Source: Schizochytrium sp. TIO01
Lineage: Eukaryota > Sar > Bigyra > Thraustochytrida > Thraustochytriidae
Length of the DNA: 64,000 nt
NCBI GenBank assembly: GCA_004764695.1
Contig: SMSO01000007.1
Coordinates: 2,177,270 to 2,241,269, forward strand
Direction: 5' to 3'
The translations under genes and the position numbers were made by a program. The notes under the pieces were generated by a model that saw only the letters and a list, made by a program, of their open reading frames with translations, made no database searches and was not told the DNA's origin. This document shows, one piece after another, positions 30,300 through 41,405 of this stretch (position 1 is its first letter; every line of letters begins with the position of its first letter).

Positions 30300-32778
30300 A
30301 AAGTAAAGCTCTTTGTAACCGCTAGTGTGTTACTGTTATTCTCTAGAGCCAGTAAACAAACTAATACCTGGCTCATAATGGCATCGCATGCCACGCGTGC
30401 GAATTGTGCAGCATGGGGAAAAACATTCCAATTGTTCGATTAGTGCATTTATCTATACATAGATTTTTCTGGGTATGACATTGACTAGCTCTTGTAAAAC
30501 CTGATGATCGTTTGCACTTCACACCTCTCAGCGCGCATTCATGTTCTTTCACCTTACCACTTTCGTAGTTGGGGCTTTGGTGGGCTTGGCTGTATGAGGC
30601 GTGCACTTAATATGTCAGGCGTTTACTCTACGGCATTATTAAAAAAAAACAATTGCCTGCACAGAATGCTTACCTAAACGAAATGCGGTAGTATATTTTA
30701 TCGCTTTATATCGCTTTAGAGAAGCCATATTGTTGTGCCAGCTGGACTTTACAACAAGATATGGAGTTCTGTCCCAACATAAAGGTTCAGATCAAGATGC
30801 TTACATTTTTTGGTTTTGGCTTTGGTGGGATTGGCGACTTTCTTTGTATACGAAAGCGTTTATAAAAATAATCAGATGGTTTGTCATTTGTAAAATGTAC
30901 CATGGCAAAGTCATCAGCTGTGTGGTTCTATTAAATGCACGAAGAGACTTGATTTCCTCTCTCGGGCTGTCTTCAAACTTCCTGCAGAATGTAACAAGAG
31001 AGTCCGCATTGCACTGCATTCATTCATTTCATCTATATGTGATGAACACCATATTACCTAAGTACCTGAATGAACGAATGTTTACGCACCCACATTTATC
31101 ACAAGCCAACTTAAGCTAAATCAAGCTGAGCCATCGTAACTCATGGGTTACCTAGGTAAGGTATAAAGTTTTCAACCTCTCCATCGAACGGGCCCGCCAT
31201 TTCGAGGGTCAGCTGAGACCCGCGAAGCGTTTCCCGACCAGTGTCATGATTATCTATGACATGTTATACCAGGGTGCTTTCCCTTTGCCAACTCGCACTA
31301 GAACCAAAGATTCTCTTATGTGCATGCGCCTATTCTGCTCAAGGATTGCAAGTTGACTTGCACTTTGGTTTCTCAGGCTCTGGTAAAAGTCAAGCGAGCG
31401 CCAACCCACCGCAAAGTTTGGAACACTAGATCATTTCTACTAACGCACACGAACGCTGTGGAGGACAGGTAAGGCAACCCGCATGGGTGGCGAAGGATGC
31501 TGTTAGGCCTATGCTGCCTCTGAGCCGCTCGCCGCCGTGGCCTATGTGAGCTCACTTGAAGTCTGCAATGCCGTGATCGCGTTCGCGAAGCTGCTGCCTC
31601 AATCGCTGCTGCCTCAATCGCTGCTTGCGAGACGAAGCTGCGCGGAAGAAACGATTGTGCTAGCATTGACTATCGCAAACCATAGTAGTAATGCCCTATC
31701 CAAACGAAAGTTTTCGCCAAATGCCCAAAATACAGAAACTTTATTTGGCGCTGACTTTTAATTAAGTAGAAAAAAAAAAAGAAAAGTAAAAGAAGTAAAA
31801 AGAAAAAGAAAAGAAAGAAAAACTAGAAAATAAAGAAAAGCTAGCATGCAGACTTTCTTTGTCATCCCTCCTTTCCGAGTTTAGGTTGGCACGAACTCCA
31901 GCACAAGTCGGGTCAAGCTGATCAGTAAACGTTGGAGCATGACAGGGTTTGTATTAGTGGCATGAGCGCCTCAACGGAGAAAAAATAAAACCAAGACAGG
32001 TCTCGCGCAAAGGCTTGAAGTAATTTACTCAAAGTTGACGGGAGATATGAACTCCGGGGTCTCGGAAGGATTTTGTGATAGTTGAACCTCTTTCCATTCC
32101 CGAAATTCTTTCTCAAATTAATCGGGTCTCTTGCACTTCCGGGTCTAGGGCACTGAGAAGACGGTCTGGGCTCCCTACGGAGCGCAATTGCTACTGTTGT
32201 GTGAAGCGACCTGCGAGTCTTCGCAAAGGTTGACGTAACTTGTTTGATTCCATCATTGCAAGAGTCCTGTTTTACATGGTGCCTAAGTACCTCCTACCAA
32301 GAGATATTATACATACCCTTGTAAACATCCAAGTGCAAGCCACCACTTCAGAATATGCATTCCAAGTCGCTGGTAGAGAGTGCAGCGAACTTACAAACGG
32401 GCTACTGATAACAAACAAGAAGGATCCAAGAAGAAATCAGAAAGTCTGCCGAAGCCCGCATGGCACTGAAAAGCAGCGATCACTGCGCTCTCTCGGAATG
32501 TAGTGGAATGGCGATATACGGGAAACGCTACGAGCCATCAAAAGATTAAAAACGAGAAGTAAAGAAAACAAAAGTTTTCAGTTTTCATCGAGGAAAACAT
32601 CTTGGCACGCCAAACCACGCTTGACAGCAGACCACAATTGACTCTGCAGCCAGCACGCCAGCTCGCAGGTCTTCGCTTTCTTGGATCGGTGTCCACGCGT
32701 ACTCTCCTCGCAGTTCACTTAACTTCGTTCGTTCGCGGTCTCTAGTTTCCCATCTCCGTCTCTCAATCCATCACAGTC
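30300..32778. other. 2.5-kb intergenic region upstream of the FKBP gene
   Basis: 3' flank of TRAPPC13 and 5' flank of the FKBP gene. AT-rich with a short GC-richer patch at 31.4-31.7 kb, where CTGCTGCCTCAATCG is directly repeated at about 31590-31625. A purine-rich A/AG tract follows. No recognised gene. Confidence 0.5.
31765..31840. repeat. A/G-rich low-complexity tract
   Basis: Purine-only DNA with few interruptions, built from AAAAG and AAAGT units. Confidence 0.8.
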
Positions 32779-33759
32779 ATGGAGGCCTTCGGAAGGGGAC
32801 TTACTCGCGCATGCGCAGGACTCGCACGCACTCAGCAGCACCATGCACGTCTCAACATGAACTCTGGTCTTAAGACTGCTGCAAACACTAGCGTCTTCCG
32901 GAACTCCATGCCTGCTCTGACGCCCGCGACCCGCGTTGGCTTTGGCTGGCGTGGTCTTAGCAGCTCGACCGACGGTCTTCTGGCAGAGGACGAGATGCGC
33001 GTCAAGCTCGAGTACAAATTGCGCTTGGCTGGATCTGAGGAAATTTTGGATACCAGTGAGGGCCGCAGTCCCCTCGTCTTCATCTTGGGACGCCGCGAGG
33101 TGATTCCTGGTATTGAGGATGAGGTTCGCGGTATGCGCCCGGGTGAGAAGCGCAGTGAGGTCATGATTGCTCCTGAGATGGCTTACGGCGAGAAGGACGA
33201 ACGCAAGGTGGTCAAGATCCCACTCGATAGGCTCCCGGATGATGTCGAGGAGGGATCCCTTCTGCAGATGTCTACTGGCCAGCGTGTCAAGGTCCTCTCC
33301 GTCTTGAAGGAGGAAGAATCCGCTATGCTTGACCTCAACCACCCCCTTGCCGGCGAGACTCTTTGCTTTGACATCAGCGTTGTTGATGTCGAGCGCCTCC
33401 CGCCTGTTCGTGTAGATGTCACCAAGCCTGGTACCGGTACCATCACCCCCAACGTTGGCGACACTGTGACTATGCACTACACTGGCCGCATTCAGGGATC
33501 CGAGGAGCCTTTTGACTCCAGCCGTACCCGTGGCGAGCCCCTCACCTTTAACGCAGGTCACCGTCAACTCATCATTGGCCTTGACAACGCCATCATGTCC
33601 ATGACTGCCGGCGAGCAAGCGACCGTCCACCTCCCCAGTGTGCACGCTTACGGCGACCGCGAGGTCGGCAACGGCACGATCCCGGCCAACTCTGACCTTG
33701 TTTTTGAGGTAGAGATCCTCTCTGTCGAACCCTCCAACGCCGAGACCCCGGAGGCCTAA
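32779..33759 (+). CDS. Tandem FKBP: SlyD-type FKBP fused to FKBP12-type domain, predicted mitochondrial
   Basis: 326 aa, ATG at 32779, TAA stop. Residues 1-66 are rich in Arg, Ala, Ser and Thr with almost no acidic residues (GRGLTRACAGLARTQQHHAR, FGWRGLSSS), a good mitochondrial or organellar presequence. Residues about 72-212 match bacterial SlyD: an FKBP strand, LVFILGRREVIPGIEDEVRGM and MAYGEKDE. The insert-in-flap (IF) chaperone segment covers about 138-190, and NHPLAGETLCFDISVVDVE closes it, paralleling SlyD's NH.LAG..L.F.V.V. Residues about 214-318 are a canonical FKBP12-type domain (GDTVTMHYTGRI, FDSSRTRGEPLTF, IIGLDNAIMSM, YGDREVGNGTIPANSDLVFEVEIL), with Leu at the usual pocket Trp. 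Role: peptidyl-prolyl isomerase/chaperone. Codons end mostly in C or G, unlike its neighbours, suggesting high expression. Confidence 0.93.
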   Translation: MEAFGRGLTRACAGLARTQQHHARLNMNSGLKTAANTSVFRNSMPALTPATRVGFGWRGLSSSTDGLLAEDEMRVKLEYKLRLAGSEEILDTSEGRSPLVFILGRREVIPGIEDEVRGMRPGEKRSEVMIAPEMAYGEKDERKVVKIPLDRLPDDVEEGSLLQMSTGQRVKVLSVLKEEESAMLDLNHPLAGETLCFDISVVDVERLPPVRVDVTKPGTGTITPNVGDTVTMHYTGRIQGSEEPFDSSRTRGEPLTFNAGHRQLIIGLDNAIMSMTAGEQATVHLPSVHAYGDREVGNGTIPANSDLVFEVEILSVEPSNAETPEA

Positions 33760-36700
33760 ACAATCCCAACAATTGCTTCGGTAACTTGCGTCCGTTCTAT
33801 AAAGTTTTGTAGAAATACGAGAGTAGAATTATCACTACCAACAGCACCATCTTCTTTATCATCATCTTAGTCAAGGGTGTCAAGCCCAACAACAGCAACG
33901 CACAAGATTCACAGGTAGTGTCGTTTTGAGGCGCTATTAATGCCGCATCTCAACAATACTCCAAGTACAACTGTCTCCTGACTTTCCCTCTCATTTGAGT
34001 TTCCACAGGGGGGAAGACCTAACTACCTTCCCATTTAATTTATGTCACGGTAAATGTCATGAATATCATTGCTTACACATTTTCATTTCTACACAAGCCA
34101 TTTGTTCCTCTTGCGTATTCCACCGAAAGGTATCATTTGATCATTATTTCCCATGCCGACCCATGCTTAGGTGGGAGCTGAAATCTTATTTCGCAAAATG
34201 TTGCGTTTTTCAAACAATGCATGCTTGACATATAAAATTGGAGACCTACGCCCTTTCTTTTCCTTCGCACTACCAAGCTGATATCCCTTGATACGTGGGA
34301 GTGAAGTGCGTTCAACTTGTCACAACGTGTATCAACTAACATAACTAACATCCTTACTGATAATTAAAGATTTTAGTTCAGGCTCGTAAGAGGAGGTTCC
34401 CTCAAATTGATAAATGATATTCCAGGAATTAGATAAATTAGACTTTGTTTAGTTTAGAGAGACACTCCAAGAAGACCAGTAATGTGTCTTAATCATATTG
34501 CATTCGCAAAAAGTCATCTAGTATTAAAAAAAGGGTTTTATAAAGGCAAGCCAAACTGAGAGTCATTCGCAAGAGGAGACGACAAGAAAAATGAAATCAG
34601 GTAAATGAGACAATCAGTTTTGAAAGATAAATCCATGCACGTAAGATAGTGGAGCGAATTTGTTCTAGATTCGCATGGACACAATGGCATATTGCCACTC
34701 AGTCTAGTTATGTGAAATTTCTCTAAAGTAGCTTTAAGTGAATCTATGATGCTGAATTGGATGTAGCCAAAACCTTTTACTAGACACAATTAGAAAAAGC
34801 GTCATATTAAATTCTCGTGCATCAAACATCTTACAACACAGACTGCACGCCACTGGCAAATCCTGGCTAGCCCATATGATCCCTATATCACAAACGTCCT
34901 TTACGTGTTAATCAGATTTCACCTTGAATAGCAAAGAAAGTAGTTTAGAAATTGATTCTTATGCTTTGAATGGACCACCTCGGAGATGCTAAAGGTTTCA
35001 TTGTGTTCTACGCAAGTTAATCTTTTGCTGCAGGGGAAAGTGTAGTCACTTTACACGTAATGTACTTGCAGATAATGACGAGCAAGCTAAACGAGTGAAC
35101 AAGCATAGGGAATTTATACGAGCACAGCCCCAACTCAATCTCGCGTAATCAAAAAATTGATTCAAAACAGTATCAAAACAATAGAATGGAGGAGATATAA
35201 AATGCGTTCTCTGTAAGTTTTTGAAGAAACAAATGAAATCAGATTAAACCACTACCAGTCCCTGAAGTGAGGTTTGGATTTATTCAGGTAAAGTAGGTCG
35301 TAGTGTTGGATTTGGTGCAGTCAGAAATGAGGTTCGAAGCATAGTAGGAGTAAGGGTAGAGGGTATTGGAATACCTGTTGAAGATGGAGCAACAGAAATA
35401 TAAATCTCATTCAAGAGTGAATTATCTACTGAAGGTTTCACTACTTTAACAATACATGAGTACTTCTCTCAATGTCTTTCGCCAAAAATAGTCAACATTA
35501 TCTAAGACATAAAAAGACTAAAGGTGGACTTGAAAGATCATCAAATAGCCATCATCCATTAAATTTACTGCTTCATTAAAAACTGCTCGACAACAAAATT
35601 GAAAAACACATGAAGAAAATTGCTCAAAAAAATGAGTACCATTCACCTTGAAGTCCAATGGAAACTCACATGAACAGTAATATAAGAGACAAAGCAAGAT
35701 AAATTATCCAGCGGACTCACTAGATATACCCATCGCTACTACCATCACACCCATCAAAGTAAGGAAAATTCACGCCGATATATGTCAGAGAGTAATAAGA
35801 AGTGATAGCTATTTGCAAATTGCAAATATAGGATGTTGATCGTCAGTCACCCTCGTTAACTACTCATCCATAATCTGCAGAAGCCTCTGATCCTGTTGCA
35901 AGTGCCCACCCCAGAATATTTTGAAAACATGGCGAGTAGCTCAGATATATTATCTCGACCACTACAGAATATATATATTATCATCCATAAGAAGTCTACC
36001 AGCTAGAAATTCCGAAGTACTTGACATTACACCGGAGCGCGAGCATGAGGTGCATCCAGCTATAGATAATCGCAAGAAATCGAAACGCACATGGACAAGA
36101 AAATATATGGATAAAGGAGAAGCAAAAGTAAGTGGGTGGATTGATAACATGTTGACACCGCACATTGGTTTCATTTCTTTTGTGTGTATGTAATTGTTTT
36201 TGGTTTTCATAATGGTTGCTTGTGTTATGTTGGTTGGGAGAGATGAACAGAAGAAAAAAGAAGGTATGGAAAAGGGAGGGCTTGGTTGAAGCAAAGAGGA
36301 CGGAGCATCCGGGTATCTTTTCTACAAGAGAAGGATGAGGAGTAAGAGGCGTCCAAGCGCTCCTGCACCGCTGATAGCCAACCGCAGCCTCTTCCGCGCG
36401 CACAAATGCCGCGTCATTCAGCCAATCATTCGCCGATGATCGCCAGCGTTGCGCGGAACTGCGACTGCAGCTGAGTTTATTGAGTAAAAGTAAGTAAGTT
36501 AGACGTAAGTAAGTAGATAAAGCAAGCACATGAGCGATAAGAACATGAGCAGGGAAGTAAGTAACAGATACGGAGACTCGGAGCGAGTCTGTACTATCTC
36601 CGCGGCGCCGCAAAGACGTTGATCTAGGCCACCATAGTCTGAGACTTTGAGTCCTGCAGACACTCGCTCGCTTGCAGCATGTAGAGGAAAGAGTTGCTGT

Positions 36701-36916
36701 CGTCGTAGAGATAAAGAAGAAGTTGTACACCTGCCGGCGTCCGCTCGAAATTTGAATTTTTACTATTCACATTTTAAACGAAACGAGCCGTCTTTCCGAG
36801 CACGTTCGCTCAAAGGTCGAGCGGAGCGGCGGCAGGGGGTGAAGAACGAGAGAGGGAGAGAGGGAGAGAGAGAATAGAGGCTCTGTCTCGGTGCGGGCCT
36901 GAGCGTCAGGCCAGGC
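33760..36916. other. 3.2-kb AT-rich intergenic region
   Basis: No open frame resembles a protein. The last 500 nt become more GC-rich approaching the G-gamma-like gene and contain a short GAGA tract near 36850. Nothing else supported. Confidence 0.5.
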
Positions 36917-37132
36917 TTATCCGCAGCAGCCGCCGCCGGTCTTGCGGACCTGCACGAAGGGGTTATTTGGGGACTTGGCCACGAGCATGTCGTAGCTCTC
37001 GTTCTCCCGCACGTACTTTGCAATCTCCTCGCAGCGCTCGCTCGTGGTCTGTGCGTTACGAATCAGCTTCAGCTCCGACTCCAGAGCGCGGAGCTCCTCG
37101 TTCAACGACTTCATGTCGCGCCCCATCGGCAT
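36917..37132 (-). CDS. Small G-protein gamma-subunit-like (GGL) protein
   Basis: 71 aa, ATG at 37132, TAA at 36917. An N-terminal amphipathic helix (SLNEELRALESELKLIRN) is followed by SERCEEIAKYV and a C-terminal SPNNPF motif, matching the heterotrimeric G-gamma pattern (helix, then NPF shortly before prenylated cysteines). Length is right for G-gamma (about 68-75 aa). It ends Gly-Gly-Gly-Cys-Cys-Gly rather than a four-residue CAAX box, so standard farnesyl or geranylgeranyl CAAX processing is not obvious. The paired Cys could be palmitoylated, or a short 3' exon may have been missed. If real, it anchors G-beta to the plasma membrane. Family assignment is moderate because the protein is short; a generic coiled-coil peptide is the alternative. 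Confidence 0.6.
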   Translation of the reverse strand: MPMGRDMKSLNEELRALESELKLIRNAQTTSERCEEIAKYVRENESYDMLVAKSPNNPFVQVRKTGGGCCG

Positions 37133-37198
37133 CGTGCCTTCGCTCGCTCGATCGCCGACCGAAAGAAAGAAACTAAGGCGCTCCTCCGTCTCCTATTC

Positions 37199-37355
37199 CA
37201 GGTTTGCTTTCCTTTTCGCCCTCTCTCCCTCTCTCTCCTCTGCCCTCCTTTCCTCCCTTTCCCTCTCTCTTTCTTTCCTTTCTTCTTTCCTTTCTCGCGC
37301 CCCTTTTCCTTTCCCCCCTCACACCACACTGCCTTTCTCCCTCTCCTTCCCTCCT
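37199..37355. repeat. CT-rich polypyrimidine tract upstream of the G-gamma-like gene
   Basis: About 150 nt of almost uninterrupted C/T on the plus strand (purine-only on the coding strand), starting about 67 nt upstream of the small gene's ATG. It could be 5' UTR or promoter. Confidence 0.8.
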
Positions 37356-37478
37356 TCATGCACCCCTGTGTGGACTTACTTTATCATTGTTTACTTTCCA
37401 CTTCTTTCAATGTTAAAGGAAAGAGGAAGAAGAAGAAAGAAAGAAACACTAAGTACGAAGTTAAAAGCATTCTTGATT

Positions 37479-37546
37479 AAACAAAACAAAACAAAACAAA
37501 ACAAAAGAAGAAAAAAAATGAAAAGAATGAAAAGAATGAAAATAAC
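37479..37546. repeat. (CAAAA)n and GAAAA-type A-rich repeats
   Basis: About five CAAAA copies, then a purine tract with repeated AATGAAAAG units. Confidence 0.85.
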
Positions 37547-37809
37547 TTAATCTAAGAAGGAAAACTATTATTTTGTGTCCTCGTGTGCTCTTCTTCGCAG
37601 TCGATACGCGGTGGCTTTCGTTTATCCCACCCAGACAAAGCAGAAGCGGAGAAAGGAAACGAAGGGCTTTCGCCCTCTTCTCCCTTCACCCGAGCGTCCA
37701 CAGAGAGAGGAGGCACACCGCCAGTGGGCCTGTGAGGGGCGCGGGCGTGTGCGCGCAACAAATGAAAGCTGAGAGAAAGAAGAACAAAAGAAAAAGACAG
37801 CACGCACGC

Positions 37810-37848
37810 AGAGAGAAAGAGAGAAAGAAAGAGAGAGAGAGAGAAAGT
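37810..37848. repeat. (GA)n / GAAA purine microsatellite
   Basis: Uninterrupted GAGA and GAAA units. Confidence 0.9.
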
Positions 37849-37936
37849 CGCTCTTCCACTTTCCATTTTTAATGGATCAACCAAAAGTCAGGCATGATGT
37901 GCGAAGAAGAGGGCCAGATTGCCTGTCTTTCTGCAT

Positions 37937-37947
37937 GCCTGCCTGCC

Positions 37948-37990
<43 letters not shown>

Positions 37991-37992
37991 GT
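37937..37992. repeat. (CTGT)n microsatellite
   Basis: Two to three GCCT copies grading into about 12 perfect CTGT copies. Confidence 0.95.
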
Positions 37993-38362
37993 TCTGGCGG
38001 AGCTGCCAGCAAGCTCGCGGAGGCACCTTCTGAGGCGCCTGTCCTGTCTGCCCTGTTTTAGGCAGACTGACTTGTCTCCTGAGGTTTTCTTTTTCCTTTC
38101 TTTTCACTGCGCACACTCACACCCTCTTTCTTTTTCCTTTTAAAACTGGTAACGCTAGGAGTCCACTACCTGATCAATACATGCACACGGAGTCAACGTT
38201 GTCAGTCAGTAATCATTTGTTTAGCTGGCAGCTTAGTGAGTTAGTTACCTCTGGAGTTAGTCGATTCCGAAATGATGATGAGGTATCATCTTCTTATCTA
38301 CCTTTTCCTGTAGCCGCCTCTCCATTGACTTTTTCAAATGATAATTAAACAAGTAATCGTAG

Positions 38363-38422
38363 ATATATATATATATATATATATACATACATACGAGTGT
38401 GCATATGTATATATATATATGC
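38363..38422. repeat. (TA)n / (CATA)n microsatellite
   Basis: About 11 TA copies, CATA copies, then a second TA block. Confidence 0.93.
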
Positions 38423-38630
38423 CTAACAGACGAAGAAAGGTTTCCCAGCCTAATAGAAAGTACTTAGCGTCGATTTCTTTTTCTTCCTCGCTCAATAAAT
38501 AGCGAGAGTTCTTTCGTCTTTGCGCTGTGTGCTGATTGGCCGGTTACTTCGGCAGCCAGCAGCGGCACGCGTGCAGGTGAGACCGGGCGCTCGTGCGTCT
38601 GGGCAGGCCGTGCAGCAGCAGAGGATACCT

Positions 38631-38682
38631 GCTTGCTCGCTTGCTCGCTCGCTTGCTTGCTTGCTTGCTTGCTTGCTCGCTG
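38631..38682. repeat. (GCTT)n / (GCTC)n microsatellite
   Basis: About 13 tetranucleotide copies alternating GCTT and GCTC. Confidence 0.93.
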
Positions 38683-38784
38683 GCCTCTGCTGCCGCTCGG
38701 TTACCTTCTTTTCGGGCCTTTCCGCTCTGTGTTATAAAATATGCGATGAATCAGGTCGAAAGCATAGTCAAACAATCAACTTTG

Positions 38785-38837
<53 letters not shown>
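38785..38837. repeat. (AATC)n microsatellite
   Basis: About 13 nearly perfect ATCA copies. Confidence 0.95.
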
Positions 38838-39337
38838 CTTCGATCGATCTTGAAATACTTCGTTCTCCACCATTCCACAACTACTCAATCGAAATCAACT
38901 CATTCGAAGTCAACTTTGGAGAGGAGGTAAGTACCTACTACTACTTGCTTACTAGCTACTTAGCTATATCCTAGCTACTACTTCTACGTTGGAGAAAGCC
39001 ATCGAAAGGAAGAGAAGGCCGCCTTCTCTGCCTTATCTACTGTGAGTAAGTAAGTCCTGGATTCTTTCTTCCTTCGCAGATGTTCCTCTACGAGAGCGTG
39101 CTACTACCTACTACCTGCCTGCCTATCTTTCTTGTTCCTAGTTAGCTGGTTTCGTAGACCCCTGAGAACAGAGAACAGCGATGCCTCCTCCTCTTGTTGG
39201 CATGTATGTATCTATCTATGAATGTATTATGTATGCATGTGCATCCATCGTCGTGCTTGCTTCGTGGTGGTCTCCACCATCGCGAACGATAGTAATTCAC
39301 AGAGCAATACACAAGTTGACACGGGCGATTGTCCAGG

Positions 39338-39361
39338 TGCTAGCTAGCTAGCTAGCTAGCC
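39338..39361. repeat. (GCTA)n microsatellite
   Basis: About six perfect copies. Confidence 0.93.
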
Positions 39362-39648
39362 AGCTGGTATCTGGGTACTGCGGAAAGAGATGGAGAACGG
39401 AGCCATTGGCGATGGCTGAGAGACTCACCGCTGACCTCGTTATCGTTCCACAGTAGCGCAAAGGAGCCCCAAGTGGCTTATAGCCGCTATAACCGACTGA
39501 GTTCGATGATACTCCACTGTAAGCGGCGATAATTCACTTGCGCCTGATCGGTGCCTTCAGCAGAGTAACCCCCCTTGCGGGAGCCTACCGTCACATAGTA
39601 GACTCCTACCCGTGGCCAACCCTCGCTGGCGTGCACGAGCGCGTGAAA

Positions 39649-39677
39649 CTACCTATACCTACCTACCTACCTACCTG
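39649..39677. repeat. (CTAC)n microsatellite
   Basis: About six copies, the first with a TATA variant. Confidence 0.9.
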
Positions 39678-40495
39678 CCAGTGCTATCCTAGCTCAGTTT
39701 CCACGATTGAGCAGTTCTCTTCGAGCTGGAGCTGCCTCTCGCAGTAGCGGCGCCCAGACCACGCCCTCAGGCGAGGCCTCCACACGGCCTGCCTCGGCCT
39801 GAAGTAGCTAGCTAGCTATCTGGCGTGGCCGCCTGCAGCACGCCGGCGGCAGCGCACAGGACGCTACGAAAGAAGGTGTGCACCACGTAGTACTTGTATG
39901 TGTACGATAAACGCGAAAACTCTGCTTGCAAAAAAAAAAGAAATTTAGATGAAGTAGCTTAGAATCATTTAGGTACCAATGAATCTAAGGAGGGAGAAGG
40001 TGGAAAAAAAAATAAAAATTTTTAAATATTTAATTATAATTTGTTTTTTTAAATGCGCAGTTAAAAGTTTTTCTATCCGACGTTTACACATGTTGAAAAG
40101 AAGGGAACTCGCCAGGAAGGCAATGGAAACAGACACCCAGAGGCGCACTGAGGGGACGAAGCACATCAATTTGGCCAGGCTCCTCACATCAAGCTATGCC
40201 CCTCCACTAGCACTGAAGACCCTCTGAGAGATCGTATTTTGAAAGCTGTCAGTAGGGTCTACTTGTAGACGTCACGAGGAGAGAGATCATCAGTGGTGTT
40301 GGGAGGAGTGCTGTGCGTCGCGTGTGAGGCGAGGAAGAAGCTTCCTTAGGTATAGGCAATTATGTACTGTATTATTGCTAAGAGAATAACTTCAAAGTCG
40401 CGCACACCTGAAGTCGGTCTCCCTCGTAGTGCTTTTCCGTAGGTAGCGTCTAACCACGGCGCAGTACGTACTCTTCCTTTAGCCTAGGAGTAGCT

Positions 40496-40514
40496 AGTAA
40501 GTAAGTAAGTAAGT

Positions 40515-40558
<44 letters not shown>
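40496..40558. repeat. (GTAA)n microsatellite
   Basis: About 15 GTAA copies with one truncated unit near 40515. Confidence 0.95.
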
Positions 40559-40724
40559 TGGATTTATGGATTATAATTTGACTCCACCTGGGTCGGAGAT
40601 TGTGTAGTGACAATGACAGCGCCAAAAGGAAACTGTCCGCTCGCGTGCCCTTTGCATTGGAGATGAGGGAAGAGTGGCCAGTCTTCACCTCGCTGGGGAT
40701 GATGGTGACGGCGGTGATGATACT

Positions 40725-41028
40725 GTTTGTTTATTTATGTATTTGTTTATTTATTTACTTATTTATTTATGTATTTGTTTATTTATTTACTTATTTATTT
40801 ATTTATTTATTTGTTTGTTTGTTTGTTTGTTTGTTTGTTTGTTTGTTTGTTTGTTTGTTTGTTTGTTTGTTTGTTTGTTTGTTTGTTTGTTTGTTTGTTT
40901 GTTTGTTTGTTTGTTTGTTTGTTTGTTTGTTTGTTTGTTTGTTTGTTTGTTTGTTTGTTTGTTTGTTTGCTTGTTTGCTTGTTTGCTTGTTTGCTTGTTT
41001 GCTTGTTTGCTTGTTTGTTTATTTGTTT
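40725..41028. repeat. (TTTA)n-(TTTG)n-(TTTGCTTG)n compound array
   Basis: TTTA/TTTG/TATG mixture at 40725-40810, then about 40 pure TTTG copies to about 40968, then alternating TTTG/CTTG to about 41013 and a short TTTG/TTTA tail. The TTTG core is the reverse complement of the array at 20.9-21.36 kb. Long leucine/cysteine/phenylalanine or lysine/threonine/glutamine ORFs here are artefacts. Confidence 0.97.
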
Positions 41029-41353
41029 GAAGATTCATACAGGGAGAGCCCGCTTTGCGTAGTAATCCCACCTCTGGCGTTGCATCAAATGGGCTGGTAT
41101 TAAAATAGCAAAACAAAACAAAACAAACAAAACAGCGGTGTGTGAGGGTCCTCTGGCGTTGCGGGATAGAGGGAGCTGAGAGTAGCTGAAGGGAGGAGTC
41201 CACTTATTGAATATTGGGCGCTACTCTGAGCATCACTGGGGGTTTTGTTATGTGCACGGTCTCAGTGGGCATTGGTTAAGGGATGAGGAAAGTTGGACAG
41301 GGTCTTTGAGCTGTGGTGAGCGCTTGTCTGCTTTATAGCTTGGTTAGCAAGCA

Positions 41354-41405
41354 CCTACTAACTAACTAACTAGCTAACTAGCTAGCTAACTAACTAACTA
41401 ACTAC
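41354..41405. repeat. (AACT)n / (AGCT)n microsatellite
   Basis: About 13 copies of CTAA with CTAG variants. Confidence 0.93.

Noticed and set aside
32719-33645. 308-aa open frame antisense to the FKBP gene
   Set aside because: It mirrors a GC3-rich real gene; antisense frames often stay open in such genes. It has no domain, while the sense strand encodes clear FKBP domains.
40600-41203. Long open frames of Cys-Leu-Phe-Val or Lys-Gln-Thr-Asn repeats
   Set aside because: Same artefact, from the (TTTG)n array.
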